Positions 8,406 to 17,540 are shown, numbered from the stretch's first letter. The stretch is 64,000 nucleotides of DNA from Methylobacterium oryzae (GCF_021398735.1 NZ_CP090349.1:4607001-4671000); one strand, 5' to 3'. The notes: generated from the letters alone by a model not told the origin. Translations and numbers: made by a program.

Positions 8406-9323
8406 ATGCGCATGAGGCTTGCAGCGACCGCGCTGGCGATGCTCGCCGCCGGCCCGCCGGCCGCGCTCGCGCAGCAGGACCCGTTCCAGAACCGGCTCGG
8501 CGGCGCCCTGCCCTCGCCGTCGATCACGACCCCGAACCTGCCGCCGTCCCTGCCCCCGGCCGAGCCGGACGCGCAGCTGTCCCTGTCGGCGCTCCTGTCG
8601 GGACCGGGCACGGCCCTGCGCCAGGGGCTCGCGTGGCGGATCTACGAGGATCGCGGCGACGGCACGCGGCCGTCGATCGTCGCCCGCTCGACCGAGGCCG
8701 AGCCGCATTTCACCCTCGCGCCGGGCGCCTACGTGGCGACCGTGACCTACGGCTTCGCCAGCGCCTCGAAGCGGATCGTGATGGGCGGGCAGCCGACGAC
8801 CGACACGCTGCGGGTGGCCGCCGGCGCCCTGAAGCTCGCGGGTGCGGTGGGCGATCAGAAGATCCCGCCCGGTCAGGTGATGTTCTCGGTCTTCGTCCCG
8901 GTCGGGACCAATTCCGAGGGCCGGCTCGTGCGCGCCGGCATCAAGACCGGCGAGCTGCTGCGCCTGCCGGAGGGCACGTACCACGTCGTCTCGACCTACG
9001 GAGAATCGAACGCGATCCAGCGCGCGGACCTGCGCGTCGAGAACGGCAAGGTCACGGAGGCGACACTCAACCATCGCGCCGCGACGGTGACCCTGAAGCT
9101 CGTCGCCGCCCCCGGCGCCGAGGCCTTCGCGGGCACCGCCTTCTCGGTCCTCACCCCCGGCGGCGACACGATCCGCGAGGCGATCGGCGCCTTCCCGCAG
9201 GTCACCCTGGCGGAGGGCGACTACGTGCTGATCGCCCGCCACGACGGGCAGGTCTACACCCGGGAGTTCAAGGTCGAGAGCGGGCTCGACCGCGACATCG
9301 AGGTCGTGGCGAAGTCCGGCTGA
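8406..9323 (+). CDS. Secreted protein with repeated beta-domain, function unknown
   Basis: A 305-residue exported protein with a signal peptide (LAATALAMLAAGPPAALAQ). After a proline-rich linker it shows three related beta-rich segments, each with a loop of the form 'APGAY / PEGTY / AEGDY' followed by strands: residues about 98-125, 190-220 and 272-300. The intervening strands (GQVMFSVFVP, GTAFSVLTPGG) also repeat. This resembles PEGA or carboxypeptidase-regulatory-like beta-sandwich repeats, but no family name can be assigned with confidence. It is conserved-looking rather than a spurious frame, given its strong signal peptide and codon use. Confidence 0.7.
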   Translation: MRMRLAATALAMLAAGPPAALAQQDPFQNRLGGALPSPSITTPNLPPSLPPAEPDAQLSLSALLSGPGTALRQGLAWRIYEDRGDGTRPSIVARSTEAEPHFTLAPGAYVATVTYGFASASKRIVMGGQPTTDTLRVAAGALKLAGAVGDQKIPPGQVMFSVFVPVGTNSEGRLVRAGIKTGELLRLPEGTYHVVSTYGESNAIQRADLRVENGKVTEATLNHRAATVTLKLVAAPGAEAFAGTAFSVLTPGGDTIREAIGAFPQVTLAEGDYVLIARHDGQVYTREFKVESGLDRDIEVVAKSG

Positions 9324-9353
9324 CGCTCCCGGGCCGACGGCTCGGCGTCGTTC

Positions 9354-10241
9354 TCAGGCGAAGCGCCGCGCCAGCGCCACGCAGGCGGCCACGGCCAGGG
9401 CGGCGGCGATCATGGCGGGCTCGATGTGCTCGCCGAGGACCAGCGCGGCCACGCCGAGGCCCAGGAACGGCTGCAGCAGCTGCAGCTGGCCGACCGACGC
9501 GATGCCGCCGCGCGCCAGGGCGCGGTACCAGAACACGAAGCCGATGAGCATGCTGAACAGCGCGACGTAGCCGAGTCCCGCCCAGGCCGGCAGCGGGATC
9601 GCCGCCAGCTCGGCCGGCCGGAGCAGCAGCGCGAGGGGCAGGCTCACGGGCAGCGACAGGACGGTGGCCCAGGCGATCACCTGCCAGCCGCCCAACCGGC
9701 GGGCCAGGACGCCGCCCTCGGCGTAGCCGAGTCCGCAGAGCAGGATCGCGGCCAGCATGAAGGCGTCGCCGGGACCCGGCGGACCGTCGAGCCCCCGCGC
9801 GGCGAAGCCGACCGTGACCAGCGCGCCGGTGATCGAGAGCAGCCAGAAGACCGGTGACGGTCGCTCGCCGGAGCGCAGCGCGCCGAACAGGGCGGTGGCG
9901 AGGGGCAGCAGGCCGACGAAGACGGTGCCGTGCGCGGCGCCGACCGTGCGCAGGGCCAGGGCGGTGAGGAGCGGGAAGCCGACCACGACGCCCGCGGCCA
10001 CGATGGCGAGCGCCGGGAGATCGGTGCGCCGCGGGCGCGCCTGCCGGAGCGCCAGCAGGGCGGCCGCGCCGGCGAGGCCGGCGAGCGCCGCCCGGGCCGC
10101 GCTGAGGAACAGGGCGTCCATGCCGGTCAGCGCGAGGCGCGTCGCGACCAGCGACGCGCTGAAGATCGCGACGCCGATGAGGCCGTCCACCCAGGCGCCG
10201 GTCGCCGGTCCGCGCGTCGTCTCGATCACTCCCCCCGCCAC
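9354..10241 (-). CDS. EamA-family drug/metabolite transporter
   Basis: A 295-residue integral membrane protein with about ten hydrophobic helices arranged as two EamA repeats (halves split near residue 145). It is typical of the DMT superfamily of inner-membrane exporters. Motifs include ARAALAGLAGAAALLALRQARP in the first half (in part) and GYVALFSMLIGFVFWYRAL in the second. The GTG start at 10241 has GGGAGGGG six bases upstream. The substrate is unknown. Confidence 0.85.
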   Translation of the reverse strand: MAGGVIETTRGPATGAWVDGLIGVAIFSASLVATRLALTGMDALFLSAARAALAGLAGAAALLALRQARPRRTDLPALAIVAAGVVVGFPLLTALALRTVGAAHGTVFVGLLPLATALFGALRSGERPSPVFWLLSITGALVTVGFAARGLDGPPGPGDAFMLAAILLCGLGYAEGGVLARRLGGWQVIAWATVLSLPVSLPLALLLRPAELAAIPLPAWAGLGYVALFSMLIGFVFWYRALARGGIASVGQLQLLQPFLGLGVAALVLGEHIEPAMIAAALAVAACVALARRFA

Positions 10242-10520
10242 GGCTGTCCCCTCCCGATACGTGCGGGTCCCGGCATGCCGTGCCGGGGCGCGGTCGGCCA
10301 GGAACGGTGGGGGCGCGGCCGGGCAATCTGTCCCGGTCGATCTTCGATACAGTTGGCCACCCCGTTCACCGCGTCGGAGCCTCGTGAGGGGTGTCGCCGC
10401 GCGGGTCGTGCGCCGGCCGAAGGTTCCATGTTCCGCGCATTAACATTTCCGTGCAGTCGCGGAACGATGCGCCCGAGGCGGCCATTTCAGACCACCCATA
10501 CCGGGCCACTGGAGTACACC

Positions 10521-10919
10521 ATGCGCCGCCTCGTCATCGCCGCCTTCGCCGCCGCCGCCCTCGCCGGGCCCGCGCTCGCCGCCAACGAGGCGCCGCAGAC
10601 GGTCGCGCCCAAATTCGAGACCGTGCCGCAGGACGCGGTGCTCAGCTACAACCTCATCGGTCTCAACGTGACCGACGCGCAGAACAACACGGTCGGCGAG
10701 ATCAAGGACCTCGTGATCGATCACGGGAAGCTGGCCGGTTACATCGTCTCGGTGGGCGGCTTCCTCGGCCTGGGCGAGCGCTACGTCGCGGTCTCGCCGA
10801 GCTCGATCGCGCTGGGCTACGACGCCGACGCGAAGAAGTGGAAGGCCATCATCGGCGCCAGCAAGGACCAGCTGAAGGCGGCGCCGGAGTTTAAGTACGA
10901 GGGCAAGTTCAAGCGCTGA
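10521..10919 (+). CDS. PRC-barrel domain secreted protein
   Basis: A 132-residue periplasmic protein with a signal peptide (AAFAAAALAGPALAA). A single PRC-barrel domain follows (residues about 45-115), marked by LIGLNVTDAQNNTVGEI and GGFLGLGERYVAV. PRC-barrel proteins with signal peptides are common in Methylobacterium-type genomes and are often stress- or envelope-associated, but no specific function is known. The gene is monocistronic, with a GC-rich stem-loop just after the stop. Confidence 0.85.
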   Translation: MRRLVIAAFAAAALAGPALAANEAPQTVAPKFETVPQDAVLSYNLIGLNVTDAQNNTVGEIKDLVIDHGKLAGYIVSVGGFLGLGERYVAVSPSSIALGYDADAKKWKAIIGASKDQLKAAPEFKYEGKFKR

Positions 10920-10931
10920 GGCACACCGCCG

Positions 10932-10954
10932 CGGCCGGGCCCAGCGCCCGGCCG
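10932..10954. terminator. GC-rich stem-loop between convergent genes
   Basis: Perfect 9-bp stem (CGGCCGGGC / GCCCGGCCG) with a 5-base loop, lying between the ends of the PRC-barrel gene and the small gene on the other strand. There is no T tract, so it is a candidate bidirectional terminator or mRNA 3'-end stabiliser only. Confidence 0.45.
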
Positions 10955-10970
10955 ACCCGGCGCCCCGCAC

Positions 10971-11213
10971 TCAGACGGAGGCGTCGAGGGCCTGTCGCGC
11001 CAGGCGGGCGACGAGGGCCTCCCGCTTGGCCTGGCGCAGCACGATCCGCGCCGCGGCCCGCGCGTTGGACGCGCGCAGCTCGGCCCGCGGGCCGCCGTCG
11101 CGCAGGGCGCGCCACGCCAGCGCGCGGAACCAGCGGACGTTGGCCAGCGCCGCCGCCCTGCGGCTCAGCGGCCCGCCGACATCCAGCGGCTTCTCGAGTG
11201 TTCCGGACGTCAT
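10971..11213 (-). CDS. Small basic hypothetical protein
   Basis: An 80-residue predicted protein, very rich in Arg, Ala and Leu. The ATG at 11213 gives MTSGTLEKPLDVGG, followed by an amphipathic helical region. No known domain is visible. Codon use fits the neighbourhood, but composition alone could also arise by chance in GC-rich DNA, hence the modest confidence. Confidence 0.45.
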   Translation of the reverse strand: MTSGTLEKPLDVGGPLSRRAAALANVRWFRALAWRALRDGGPRAELRASNARAAARIVLRQAKREALVARLARQALDASV

Positions 11214-11494
11214 GGTCTCGATCCTGAAGCGCGACTCGCCGCTTGTCCGATTATGGAACAACAGATGGCGATTCCACGGGAGCTGAGCAATAGTGTTGCC
11301 AACGTGAACTTTTGAATCGAGCGCGAAGACTGCGCATCCACGAAATGAGGTAGTCCCGCCCCGGGACGGCACCGGGCGACGGGGCGCCGCGCGGCAGGCG
11401 ATCCTGCGGGAACGCCGCGGCGGGGACCCGACTTCCCGCAACGGGAAGCCGGTGCGGCGCCGATCCGGGCCGGTCGATCTGGAGAGCCGGTCGC

Positions 11495-11989
11495 GTGCCG
11501 ACGATTTTCGATGCCCATACCTTCGCCCTCACGGCGCATGCGGGTCAGCTCGACAAGGGCGGCGAGCCGTGCATGCGGCACCTGGAACGCGTTGCGAACG
11601 CCGCCCAGACCCGGGCCGGTCACGCCCGACTCATCGACGGGCTCGACATCGACCCGATGCGAGTCATGCAGGCGGCGCTCCTGCACGATGTGCTGGAGGA
11701 CACGCCGCGTACGGCGGCGGACCTCCGCGCCGCCGGCTTCGAGGCCGACATCGTCGAGACGGTGACGCTTCTCACGAAGCCGCAGAGTCGGATCGCGTAT
11801 TCCGAGCGGATCACCACCCTGATCGCGGCCGGCAACCTCGCCGCGCTGCTGATCAAGATGTCCGATACCGAGGACAACCTCTGCCCGACCCGGATCCCGC
11901 CCAACGCCGCGTTCCTGCGCGAGCGCTACGCGACGGCGTTCGAGCGCCTGAAGGCGGCGGCGGCGGCGCGCGGGTACACCGGCCGCTGA
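11495..11989 (+). CDS. HD-domain metal-dependent phosphohydrolase, (p)ppGpp hydrolase-like
   Basis: A 164-residue single-domain HD protein. The metal-binding motifs run in the order expected of the SpoT/MESH1-type hydrolase fold: His15 in HAGQ, a second His near residue 29, His64-Asp65 in ALLHDVLEDT, and a late Asp in KMSDTEDN near residue 122. There is no synthetase, TGS or ACT domain. It therefore resembles a small stand-alone alarmone or nucleotide hydrolase; the actual substrate is inferred. Start is GTG. Confidence 0.75.
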   Translation: MPTIFDAHTFALTAHAGQLDKGGEPCMRHLERVANAAQTRAGHARLIDGLDIDPMRVMQAALLHDVLEDTPRTAADLRAAGFEADIVETVTLLTKPQSRIAYSERITTLIAAGNLAALLIKMSDTEDNLCPTRIPPNAAFLRERYATAFERLKAAAAARGYTGR

Positions 11990-12098
11990 GCACCAACCCA
12001 GGCGGGGAACATTCGCGCGAGCGTCCGGTAGATGATGCAACGCCCGGGCTGACCGCCGAGGTTCCGGACCCGGGGATGTGAGTGCCGGAGAAGCGCCG

Positions 12099-12305
12099 AT
12101 GACACCGTCGACCCGTTCACCCGCCGCGATCAGCGACGAGGGGCGCCACGCCCGCGACCGCGGCGATCCGATCACCGCCAACCCCTATCCGGCGGATTCG
12201 GAATCCTGGGCCACCTGGGATCGCGGCTACCGGATGCCCGACGAGCAGGCGCGCGCCGCCACCCCGGCTGCGGTCCGGGAGGACGCGCCACCGGAAGCAT
12301 CGTGA
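12099..12305 (+). CDS. Small Rmf/CrpP-like protein (tentative)
   Basis: A 68-residue soluble protein. The ATG at 12099 is preferred because GGAGAA lies six bases upstream; a GTG at 12078 would add seven residues. The central motif GRHARDRGDPITANPYP, followed by ESWATWDRGYR, follows the 'G..A...G....NPY....W..GY' pattern of ribosome-modulation-factor/CrpP-like small proteins. The match is by eye, so function is only suggested. It sits among other very small genes. Confidence 0.55.
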   Translation: MTPSTRSPAAISDEGRHARDRGDPITANPYPADSESWATWDRGYRMPDEQARAATPAAVREDAPPEAS

Positions 12306-12425
12306 TCCGGGACCCGTGCCGGCCGGTCGGCGACGCGGTCGGAACAGCGGCGGTGGCGCGGGGTTGCCCGCACGACCGGTAACGGCTCCGCGAGAGCGAT
12401 TGCCGGACCGAGAGGGAGATCCGCC

Positions 12426-12683
12426 ATGAAGGTCACGAGTCTCGCCATCGCCGCCCTCCTCGCGGCCGCGATTCCCGCCACGGCAGCCGAGAATGCCGGC
12501 AGCGCGACCAGCCGGTCGGGCACGGCCAACAGCACCGGCCCGAGCGACGCGGGGTCCGGCTCGACACCCGGCGCCGCCGGGAGTGGCCCGTCGACCGGCT
12601 CGATGAGCCGCTCCGGTACGACGAACAGCACCGGCCCGAACGATGCCGGATCCGGCTCCAAGCCGCCGGCCGGCGGCCGCTGA
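12426..12683 (+). CDS. Small secreted repeat protein
   Basis: An 85-residue exported protein with a clear signal peptide (LAIAALLAAAIPATAAE). The mature part is almost wholly Gly/Ser/Thr/Asn/Pro. It contains two copies of an 18-residue unit, SRSGTANSTGPSDAGSGS and SRSGTTNSTGPNDAGSGS, separated by a short GAAGSG linker. The ribosome-binding site GAGAGGGAG lies before the ATG. It is probably a disordered surface or periplasmic peptide; function is unknown. Confidence 0.65.
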   Translation: MKVTSLAIAALLAAAIPATAAENAGSATSRSGTANSTGPSDAGSGSTPGAAGSGPSTGSMSRSGTTNSTGPNDAGSGSKPPAGGR

Positions 12684-12706
12684 CGGGACCGCGTCGCGCA
12701 GCGAGC

Positions 12707-12754
12707 GGCGCGGAGATCCTGTTTGGCGATATCGCCAAACAGGATCTCCGCGCC
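12707..12754. repeat. 48-bp perfect palindrome
   Basis: Two 24-base arms with no spacer, centred on GATATC at 12728-12733 and including GTTTGGCGATATCGCCAAAC. Every base pairs. It lies between the stop of the secreted repeat protein and the start of the small lipoprotein. It could form a long RNA hairpin at the junction (terminator or processing site), a DNA cruciform, or a protein-binding dyad. There is no T tract. Confidence 0.9.
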
Positions 12755-12777
12755 CTCACACGCTACAGGGAGGATCC

Positions 12778-12927
12778 ATGTCGGCACGCACCCGCATCTC
12801 ACTCGCCGCTCTTCTGCTGCTCGGCCTCGCCGCCTGCGACGACAAGCAGGCGCAGAACAACACGCCGACGAAACCCGACTCCACCAAGATGGAGCCGCAA
12901 TCGGCGCCGAACACGCAGAAGCGCTAG
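12778..12927 (+). CDS. Small lipoprotein
   Basis: A 49-residue predicted lipoprotein. The signal peptide ends in a good lipobox, LGLAAC (Cys20), followed by a short charged mature part (DDKQAQNNTPTKPD). The ribosome-binding site AGGGAGGA lies just before the ATG. The gene begins 23 bases after the 48-bp palindrome. No family is recognised. Entericidin-like or other tiny outer-membrane lipoproteins have similar layouts, but no specific homology is claimed. Confidence 0.7.
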   Translation: MSARTRISLAALLLLGLAACDDKQAQNNTPTKPDSTKMEPQSAPNTQKR

Positions 12928-13112
12928 AGCCGTTCCCGAACGGGGCAGGTGCGGACGGGGACGCTCGCCTAGCCGCCGCTGTTCGTTACGCGGGTCCGTT
13001 GCCTCTGTGGCGGAGGCCACACGTCTCTGCGGCCCGACCGGGGAACCCGGTCATCCGGACCGTCGCGACACCTCCGGGGTCGGCACCGGCGACGGCCGGG
13101 CATCCCGGGCAG

Positions 13113-13301
13113 TCAAGTCCGGATCGGCGAGGGACTTGTCTCGGATTGGCCGGTGGTTGCGCCGGTCGGCGGATCGCCGGACGGGTCGGCGATCAGCGGT
13201 ACGGCGGCGCCGAAGCCGAGAGCCGCCTCGACGAGGATATCGTCGAGCGCGTCCGCGACCCACACGGCGCCGTCGAGGACGGATGTCAGGATTCGAGTCA
13301 T
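13113..13301 (-). CDS. Small hypothetical protein
   Basis: A 62-residue predicted protein. The ATG at 13301 has an excellent GGGAGGGAGG site five bases upstream; a GTG two codons earlier is less well placed. The first 40 residues (ILTSVLDGAVWVADALDDILVEAALGFG, in part) are hydrophobic with regularly spaced acidic residues. The tail is rich in Pro, Thr and Ser. A 21-bp-stem hairpin lies directly before its ribosome-binding site. Function unknown. Confidence 0.5.
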   Translation of the reverse strand: MTRILTSVLDGAVWVADALDDILVEAALGFGAAVPLIADPSGDPPTGATTGQSETSPSPIRT

Positions 13302-13314
13302 CTGCACCTCCCTC

Positions 13315-13361
13315 CCGCATCCCGGGTCGCCGCCGCCGGACGGCGGCGACCCGGGATGCGG
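13315..13361 (-). repeat. 21-bp perfect hairpin in a leader
   Basis: Arms 13315-13335 and 13341-13361 are exact complements with a 5-base loop (CCGGA); the stem contains CCCGGGTCGCCGCCG. The hairpin lies between two small minus-strand genes and its proximal arm reaches the Shine-Dalgarno region of the 13113-13301 gene. It is a candidate attenuator, terminator or stability element. No T tract follows on either strand. Confidence 0.85.
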
Positions 13362-13387
13362 TCTTCAACCGGTTCGCACCCGCCGTC

Positions 13388-13504
13388 TCAGACGAAGTGC
13401 ATCGGGAGGGCACGGTCCAGGATCTCGACGTAGGTCCCGGCGAGAACCGCGACGGTGGCGGCGGCGACGGCCGTGGCGAGGGCGAAGCGGGCAACGAGGG
13501 TCAT
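13388..13504 (-). CDS. Single-pass small membrane protein
   Basis: A 38-residue predicted protein with one hydrophobic helix (LVARFALATAVAAATVAVLAG) and a short polar C-terminus (EILDRALPMHFV). The ATG at 13504 has GGAG upstream. Alternative starts upstream would add a polar leader without support. Proteins this short are easily missed. The composition is convincingly transmembrane, but there is no family assignment. Confidence 0.5.
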   Translation of the reverse strand: MTLVARFALATAVAAATVAVLAGTYVEILDRALPMHFV

Positions 13505-13590
13505 GGAAGTCTCCATCAGGTCCGCGACTGTGTTCGCGGTGTAACCCTGATGTAAGCTCAAGCTTTCCCCGCCGAGGTGCTGCGGCACAC

Positions 13591-13629
13591 CCCGGCGATG
13601 AACTGGCCGGAGCGGCCTATATCGCCGGG
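13591..13629 (-). terminator. Hairpin downstream of the chemoreceptor gene
   Basis: Outer 9-bp stem CCCGGCGAT / ATCGCCGGG enclosing an inner GGCC / GGCC stem. It lies 17 bases past the chemoreceptor stop on the minus strand. There is no T tract, so this is a tentative call. Confidence 0.4.
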
Positions 13630-13645
13630 CTCCTCAGTCGGCGCG

Positions 13646-15334
13646 TCAGGCGGCGCGCACGGTCGCGAGGAACCGACCGACCTCGGCGGACAGGTGCTCG
13701 GACTGGCGTGACAGCTCCGAGGCCGCGCCGAGAACCTGGCTCGCCGCCGCGCCGGTCTCCTCCGCGGCGCCGGCCACGCCGGCGATGTTGCTGGTCACCT
13801 CGCCGGTGCCCTGCGCGGCCTGGGTGACGTTGCGGACGATCTCCTGCGTCGCCGCGCCCTGCTCCTCGACGGCGGCCGCGATCGAGGTGGCGACGCTGTT
13901 GATCTCGCGGATGCGCCCGGTGATCGTCCCGATGGCGGAGACCGCCTGACCGGTCACGCCCTGGATCCGGCCGATCTGACTGGAGATCTCCCCGGTCGCG
14001 CGGGCGGTCTGTTCCGCCAGCGCCTTCACCTCGGAGGCGACGACCGCGAAGCCGCGGCCCGCCGCGCCCGCGCGGGCGGCCTCGATCGTGGCGTTCAGCG
14101 CCAGGAGGTTGGTCTGACCGGCGATCGAGGAGATCAGGCCCACCACGTCGCCGATCTTGGCGACGGCGCCGCTGAGTTCCTGCACGAGGGCGCCGGTCTC
14201 GTCCGCCTCGCCGGCGGCGGAGCGGGCCAGCTCGGCCGAACCCTGGACCTGGCGCCCGATCTCCTGGACGGAGGCGCCGAGTTCCTCGGCGGCGGCCGCG
14301 ACGGTGCTGACGTTCGAGGCAGCCTCCTCGGCGGCGGCCGCGACCGCCCCCGACTGCGCCGAGGTCTGGCCTGCCATGGCCGACATGGAGCCGGCGGTGG
14401 CCTGCAGCTCGGTCGCGGAGGCCGAGACCTGCCCGACGATGCCGCCGACCGCCGCCTCGAAGCTGTCGGCCATCTGGCGCATGCCGATCCGGCGCTGCTC
14501 CTCGGCGGCGAGGCGCGCCTGCGCGGTCTCGGCCTCCAGCGCCTTCATCTGGATAAGGCCCTGCTTGAACACCGCGACGGCCGACGCGATGGTGCCAATC
14601 TCGGTCTTCTCGCCCTGATGCGGGATCTCGGCCGACAGGTCGCCGGCGATCAGCGCCTGCATAGGCCGCACCACAGCGGCGATGCCGCGGGTGACGCCGA
14701 GGACGATGATCACGCCCGACAGAACGGAGACCGCCACGGCGAGAGCGATCGCGACGAGGCTCACCGTCCAGGTCTCGTTGAAGACAGCGGTGCCCTGGGC
14801 CTGCGCGGCATCGGCGCCGGCGTTGTTAATGGCGATCAGCTTCTCGAGGGCCTTGGAGGCGGCGCGGCGCGGGATGAGGCCCTTCGTCTCGTAGAGCTGA
14901 TAGGCCTCGGTCTTCTTCCCGGCCCGCGACAGGTCGACGACGTCGTTGCGCACCGCCTTGAAGGTCTGAGATTCGTGGTTGAACGCGTCGAAGAGCGACC
15001 GCTCTTCGGGTGAGCTGAGCAGGCCCTTGTAGACCGCGACCCGGTCGGCCAGCTTCCTGTCGAAGCTGTCCATATCCTTCTCGATGCTGGCGAGCAGCGC
15101 CGGATCGGTCGCCTGCGTGTGCCGCAGGAGAAGGCCGCTGCTGCGGGCGGTCAGCGTGTCGATCTCGCCCAGCGCCCGGATGCTCGGCAGCCAGTTCGTA
15201 TCGATCTCAACCGCCTGCTCGCGCAATTTGCGCGTACTCACGAGCCCGAGCACGCCGAGCCCGATCACGAAAACGGTCAGGACCGAGAAGGCCACGACCA
15301 GCTTTGTACGAATGGAGACACTCTGTAGCGACAC
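13646..15334 (-). CDS. Methyl-accepting chemotaxis protein (transmembrane)
   Basis: A 562-residue chemoreceptor. In order: TM1 (about residues 10-32), a periplasmic four-helix-bundle sensor of 4HB_MCP type (33-185), TM2 (about 190-213), a HAMP segment (about 214-266), and a long signalling coiled coil. The conserved hairpin tip is [18 protein letters not shown]. The start is a GTG at 15334. It is monocistronic, with no che genes nearby, so it would act on chemotaxis proteins encoded elsewhere. The ligand is unknown. Confidence 0.92.
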   Translation of the reverse strand: MSLQSVSIRTKLVVAFSVLTVFVIGLGVLGLVSTRKLREQAVEIDTNWLPSIRALGEIDTLTARSSGLLLRHTQATDPALLASIEKDMDSFDRKLADRVAVYKGLLSSPEERSLFDAFNHESQTFKAVRNDVVDLSRAGKKTEAYQLYETKGLIPRRAASKALEKLIAINNAGADAAQAQGTAVFNETWTVSLVAIALAVAVSVLSGVIIVLGVTRGIAAVVRPMQALIAGDLSAEIPHQGEKTEIGTIASAVAVFKQGLIQMKALEAETAQARLAAEEQRRIGMRQMADSFEAAVGGIVGQVSASATELQATAGSMSAMAGQTSAQSGAVAAAAEEAASNVSTVAAAAEELGASVQEIGRQVQGSAELARSAAGEADETGALVQELSGAVAKIGDVVGLISSIAGQTNLLALNATIEAARAGAAGRGFAVVASEVKALAEQTARATGEISSQIGRIQGVTGQAVSAIGTITGRIREINSVATSIAAAVEEQGAATQEIVRNVTQAAQGTGEVTSNIAGVAGAAEETGAAASQVLGAASELSRQSEHLSAEVGRFLATVRAA

Positions 15335-15561
15335 GGCGGCCTCGACGGAGCCGAATAGAACAATTCTGCGGCTGCACGACGCACGATTAGCGAAATGTAT
15401 TTAATATCCGCTAATCAGACCTTCCCCTGACTCGCGGGCTGTCGCTCGCCGTCTCACGGAGGGATGCCGGTTTCGCGGCTTGGATCTCCGCGGCGGCGCC
15501 CGCGCGGACGCGGGGCGGCACCCGACGGGCTCGCCCGCGCCCGAGGCGCCTGCCGGTGTGC

Positions 15562-16059
15562 CTATCTGGCCGCCGGTTGGGGCATCTTCACGATCTTGCC
15601 GTCGGGCAGGATGATGTCGCCCGGGCTCTGTCCGGCCGCGCAGGGACCGATGTAGGTGGCGTCGATCACCATCTGGCGTCGCACGGGCTCCTTGGCGTTC
15701 GGCATGCCGGTCAGCGTCGTATCCACCTCCATGTGGATCTTGCTGTTGAAGTCGCCGCTGATCTCGGTCGTGCCCGCGGCCGAGATCGGGCCGAGCTTGC
15801 ACTCGGTCTCGCCCTTGTAGCCGGTGCTCGTCTTGACGATGGTGCGCTTCGCGCAGTTCTGGCCGCCCCCGAACGCGGCCTGCGCGATCTGATCGGTCTT
15901 CTCGTCGATGCATTGACGCGCGGTCGTGTTGCCGTCGGGCGACGTGGTCTTGCTCTCCCACAGGCCGGCCTTGCGTGCCGGCAACGTCTCGGCGGAGGCC
16001 ACACTGGTCATCGCGGACAGAATCGCCGCAATCCCGATACCGACGGTACGTGCTCGCAT
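15562..16059 (-). CDS. DUF3617 family secreted protein
   Basis: A 165-residue exported protein with a signal peptide (IGIAAILSAMTSVASAE). The mature part has the DUF3617 layout: RKAGLWESKTTSPDG, then QCIDEKTDQ, CAKRTIVKTSTGY, and CKLGPISAAGTTEISGDF. Three or four conserved cysteines probably form disulfides in the periplasm. The function of the family is unknown. It is monocistronic. Confidence 0.85.
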   Translation of the reverse strand: MRARTVGIGIAAILSAMTSVASAETLPARKAGLWESKTTSPDGNTTARQCIDEKTDQIAQAAFGGGQNCAKRTIVKTSTGYKGETECKLGPISAAGTTEISGDFNSKIHMEVDTTLTGMPNAKEPVRRQMVIDATYIGPCAAGQSPGDIILPDGKIVKMPQPAAR

Positions 16060-16271
16060 GGATGATCCCTGGCTCTGACGCGACTCAGGCGCCGCAACGG
16101 GGCGTGGCTAACCGATGCGATACAGGCGAACAAGTCGATCCTGGACCAGCGTTCGCTCCGGAACACTGGAGGGGATCGGCACTTCGGCCGCGGATACCCG
16201 GCTTGAGCGGTCCGAATGCCGGGATGACCGAGGGGAGGTTTCGCCCGGGTTTGACCGGATGATGATCCGAC

Positions 16272-17540
16272 TCACACCGCCCGCTTCAGGCCGACCGCAC
16301 CGGCGCCGAGACGCGCCTCGATCACCTGCACGATGTACTCGGCGTCGCGGCCGACCGCGCCGAAGCGGCCCGAGCCCCACGTGTTCAGCCAGGGCAGGCC
16401 GATGAAGGAGATGCCCGCCTCGGCCGTGACGCCGCGCCTGTGCTTCGGCTGGCCGGCGCCGTTGAACACGGACGCGTCGAGCCACCGGAAATCCGGCGCG
16501 AAGCCGATGCACCAGACCACGCTGGCGATGCCGGACCCTTCGAGGGGGAGCGCGGTGACCGGCTCGCCCGGCTCCCAGACCGGCGCGTAGCGCGCCTGGA
16601 CCGGCGCCGCGATGCCGGCCGCGTCGATATGGGCATCGATGGCCGCGTTGATGCCGTTGTAGGTCCGGTCGGCCTGGTCGAGCGCGGGCCGGAGGTTGTC
16701 CCGGAAGCGGAGCGCGCCCGCCGCGTAGTCCTCGAGGACGCCGTAGAGCGCCATGCCCTCCAGGGCGAAGCGGCGCAGGTCGATATCCCGGCCGCCGTCG
16801 CGACCGGTCACGTAGTGGTTGGTGTTGTCCCGGACACCGTCGCGCAGCGGGTGATCGTCGACGGTCTTCTCGTAGTAGCCCATGTCGGCGAGCCACGCGA
16901 CGACGTCGCGGCCGCGGTAGAAGCGGGCGCAGCGGGGTGCGTCGCCCACGGCGAGATGTACCTGCCGTCCGGCGAGATGCAGGTCCTCGGCGATCTGCGC
17001 GCCGGACTGCCCCGAGCCGACGACCAGGACCGCGCCGTCGGGCAGCTGCGCCGGGTTCCGGTACTGATTCGAGTGGATCTGGGTGATCGCGGGCGGCAGC
17101 TTCTCGGCCATGCGCGGGACGATCGGCGTGTGGTAGCCGCCGGAGGCCACCACGATCTCGTCCGCGGTGTAGTCGCCCTCCGAGGTCCGGACCGCGAACA
17201 CGCCGTCGTCGCGCCGCGCCACGCGCGTGACCGCCACGCCCTCGCGGAGCGGCGGCCTCACCTTGGCGACGAAGGCCTTCAGGTAGGCGACGATCTCGTC
17301 CTTCCTCATAAACCCGTCCGGGTCCGGCCCGTCGTAGGGGTGGCCCGGCAGGTCGCACTGCCAGTTCGGGGTGACGAGGCAGAACGTGTCCCAGCGCTGC
17401 GTCGCCCAGGTGTGCGCGGCCGTGTGCTTCTCGAAGACGAGGTGCGCGATGCCGCGCTGCTTCAGGTGGTAGCTGACCGAGAGGCCGGCCTGGCCGCCGC
17501 CGACGACGGCGACGGGAACGTGACGGGTCGTTGTCGTCAT
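16272..17540 (-). CDS. nitH: Nit1C flavin-dependent oxidoreductase (MSMEG_0569 family)
   Basis: A 422-residue FAD-dependent monooxygenase-like enzyme. It has an N-terminal FAD Rossmann motif ([10 protein letters not shown], about 11-20) and a second dinucleotide motif ([10 protein letters not shown], about 167-176), the layout of flavin/Baeyer-Villiger-type monooxygenases. It is the last gene of the Nit1C set; its ATG overlaps the stop of the glycosyltransferase gene by four bases. Nit1C clusters are linked in the literature with nitrile/cyanide assimilation and, in cyanobacteria, nitrogen starvation. The exact reaction of this member is not known. Confidence 0.85.
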   Translation of the reverse strand: MTTTTRHVPVAVVGGGQAGLSVSYHLKQRGIAHLVFEKHTAAHTWATQRWDTFCLVTPNWQCDLPGHPYDGPDPDGFMRKDEIVAYLKAFVAKVRPPLREGVAVTRVARRDDGVFAVRTSEGDYTADEIVVASGGYHTPIVPRMAEKLPPAITQIHSNQYRNPAQLPDGAVLVVGSGQSGAQIAEDLHLAGRQVHLAVGDAPRCARFYRGRDVVAWLADMGYYEKTVDDHPLRDGVRDNTNHYVTGRDGGRDIDLRRFALEGMALYGVLEDYAAGALRFRDNLRPALDQADRTYNGINAAIDAHIDAAGIAAPVQARYAPVWEPGEPVTALPLEGSGIASVVWCIGFAPDFRWLDASVFNGAGQPKHRRGVTAEAGISFIGLPWLNTWGSGRFGAVGRDAEYIVQVIEARLGAGAVGLKRAV

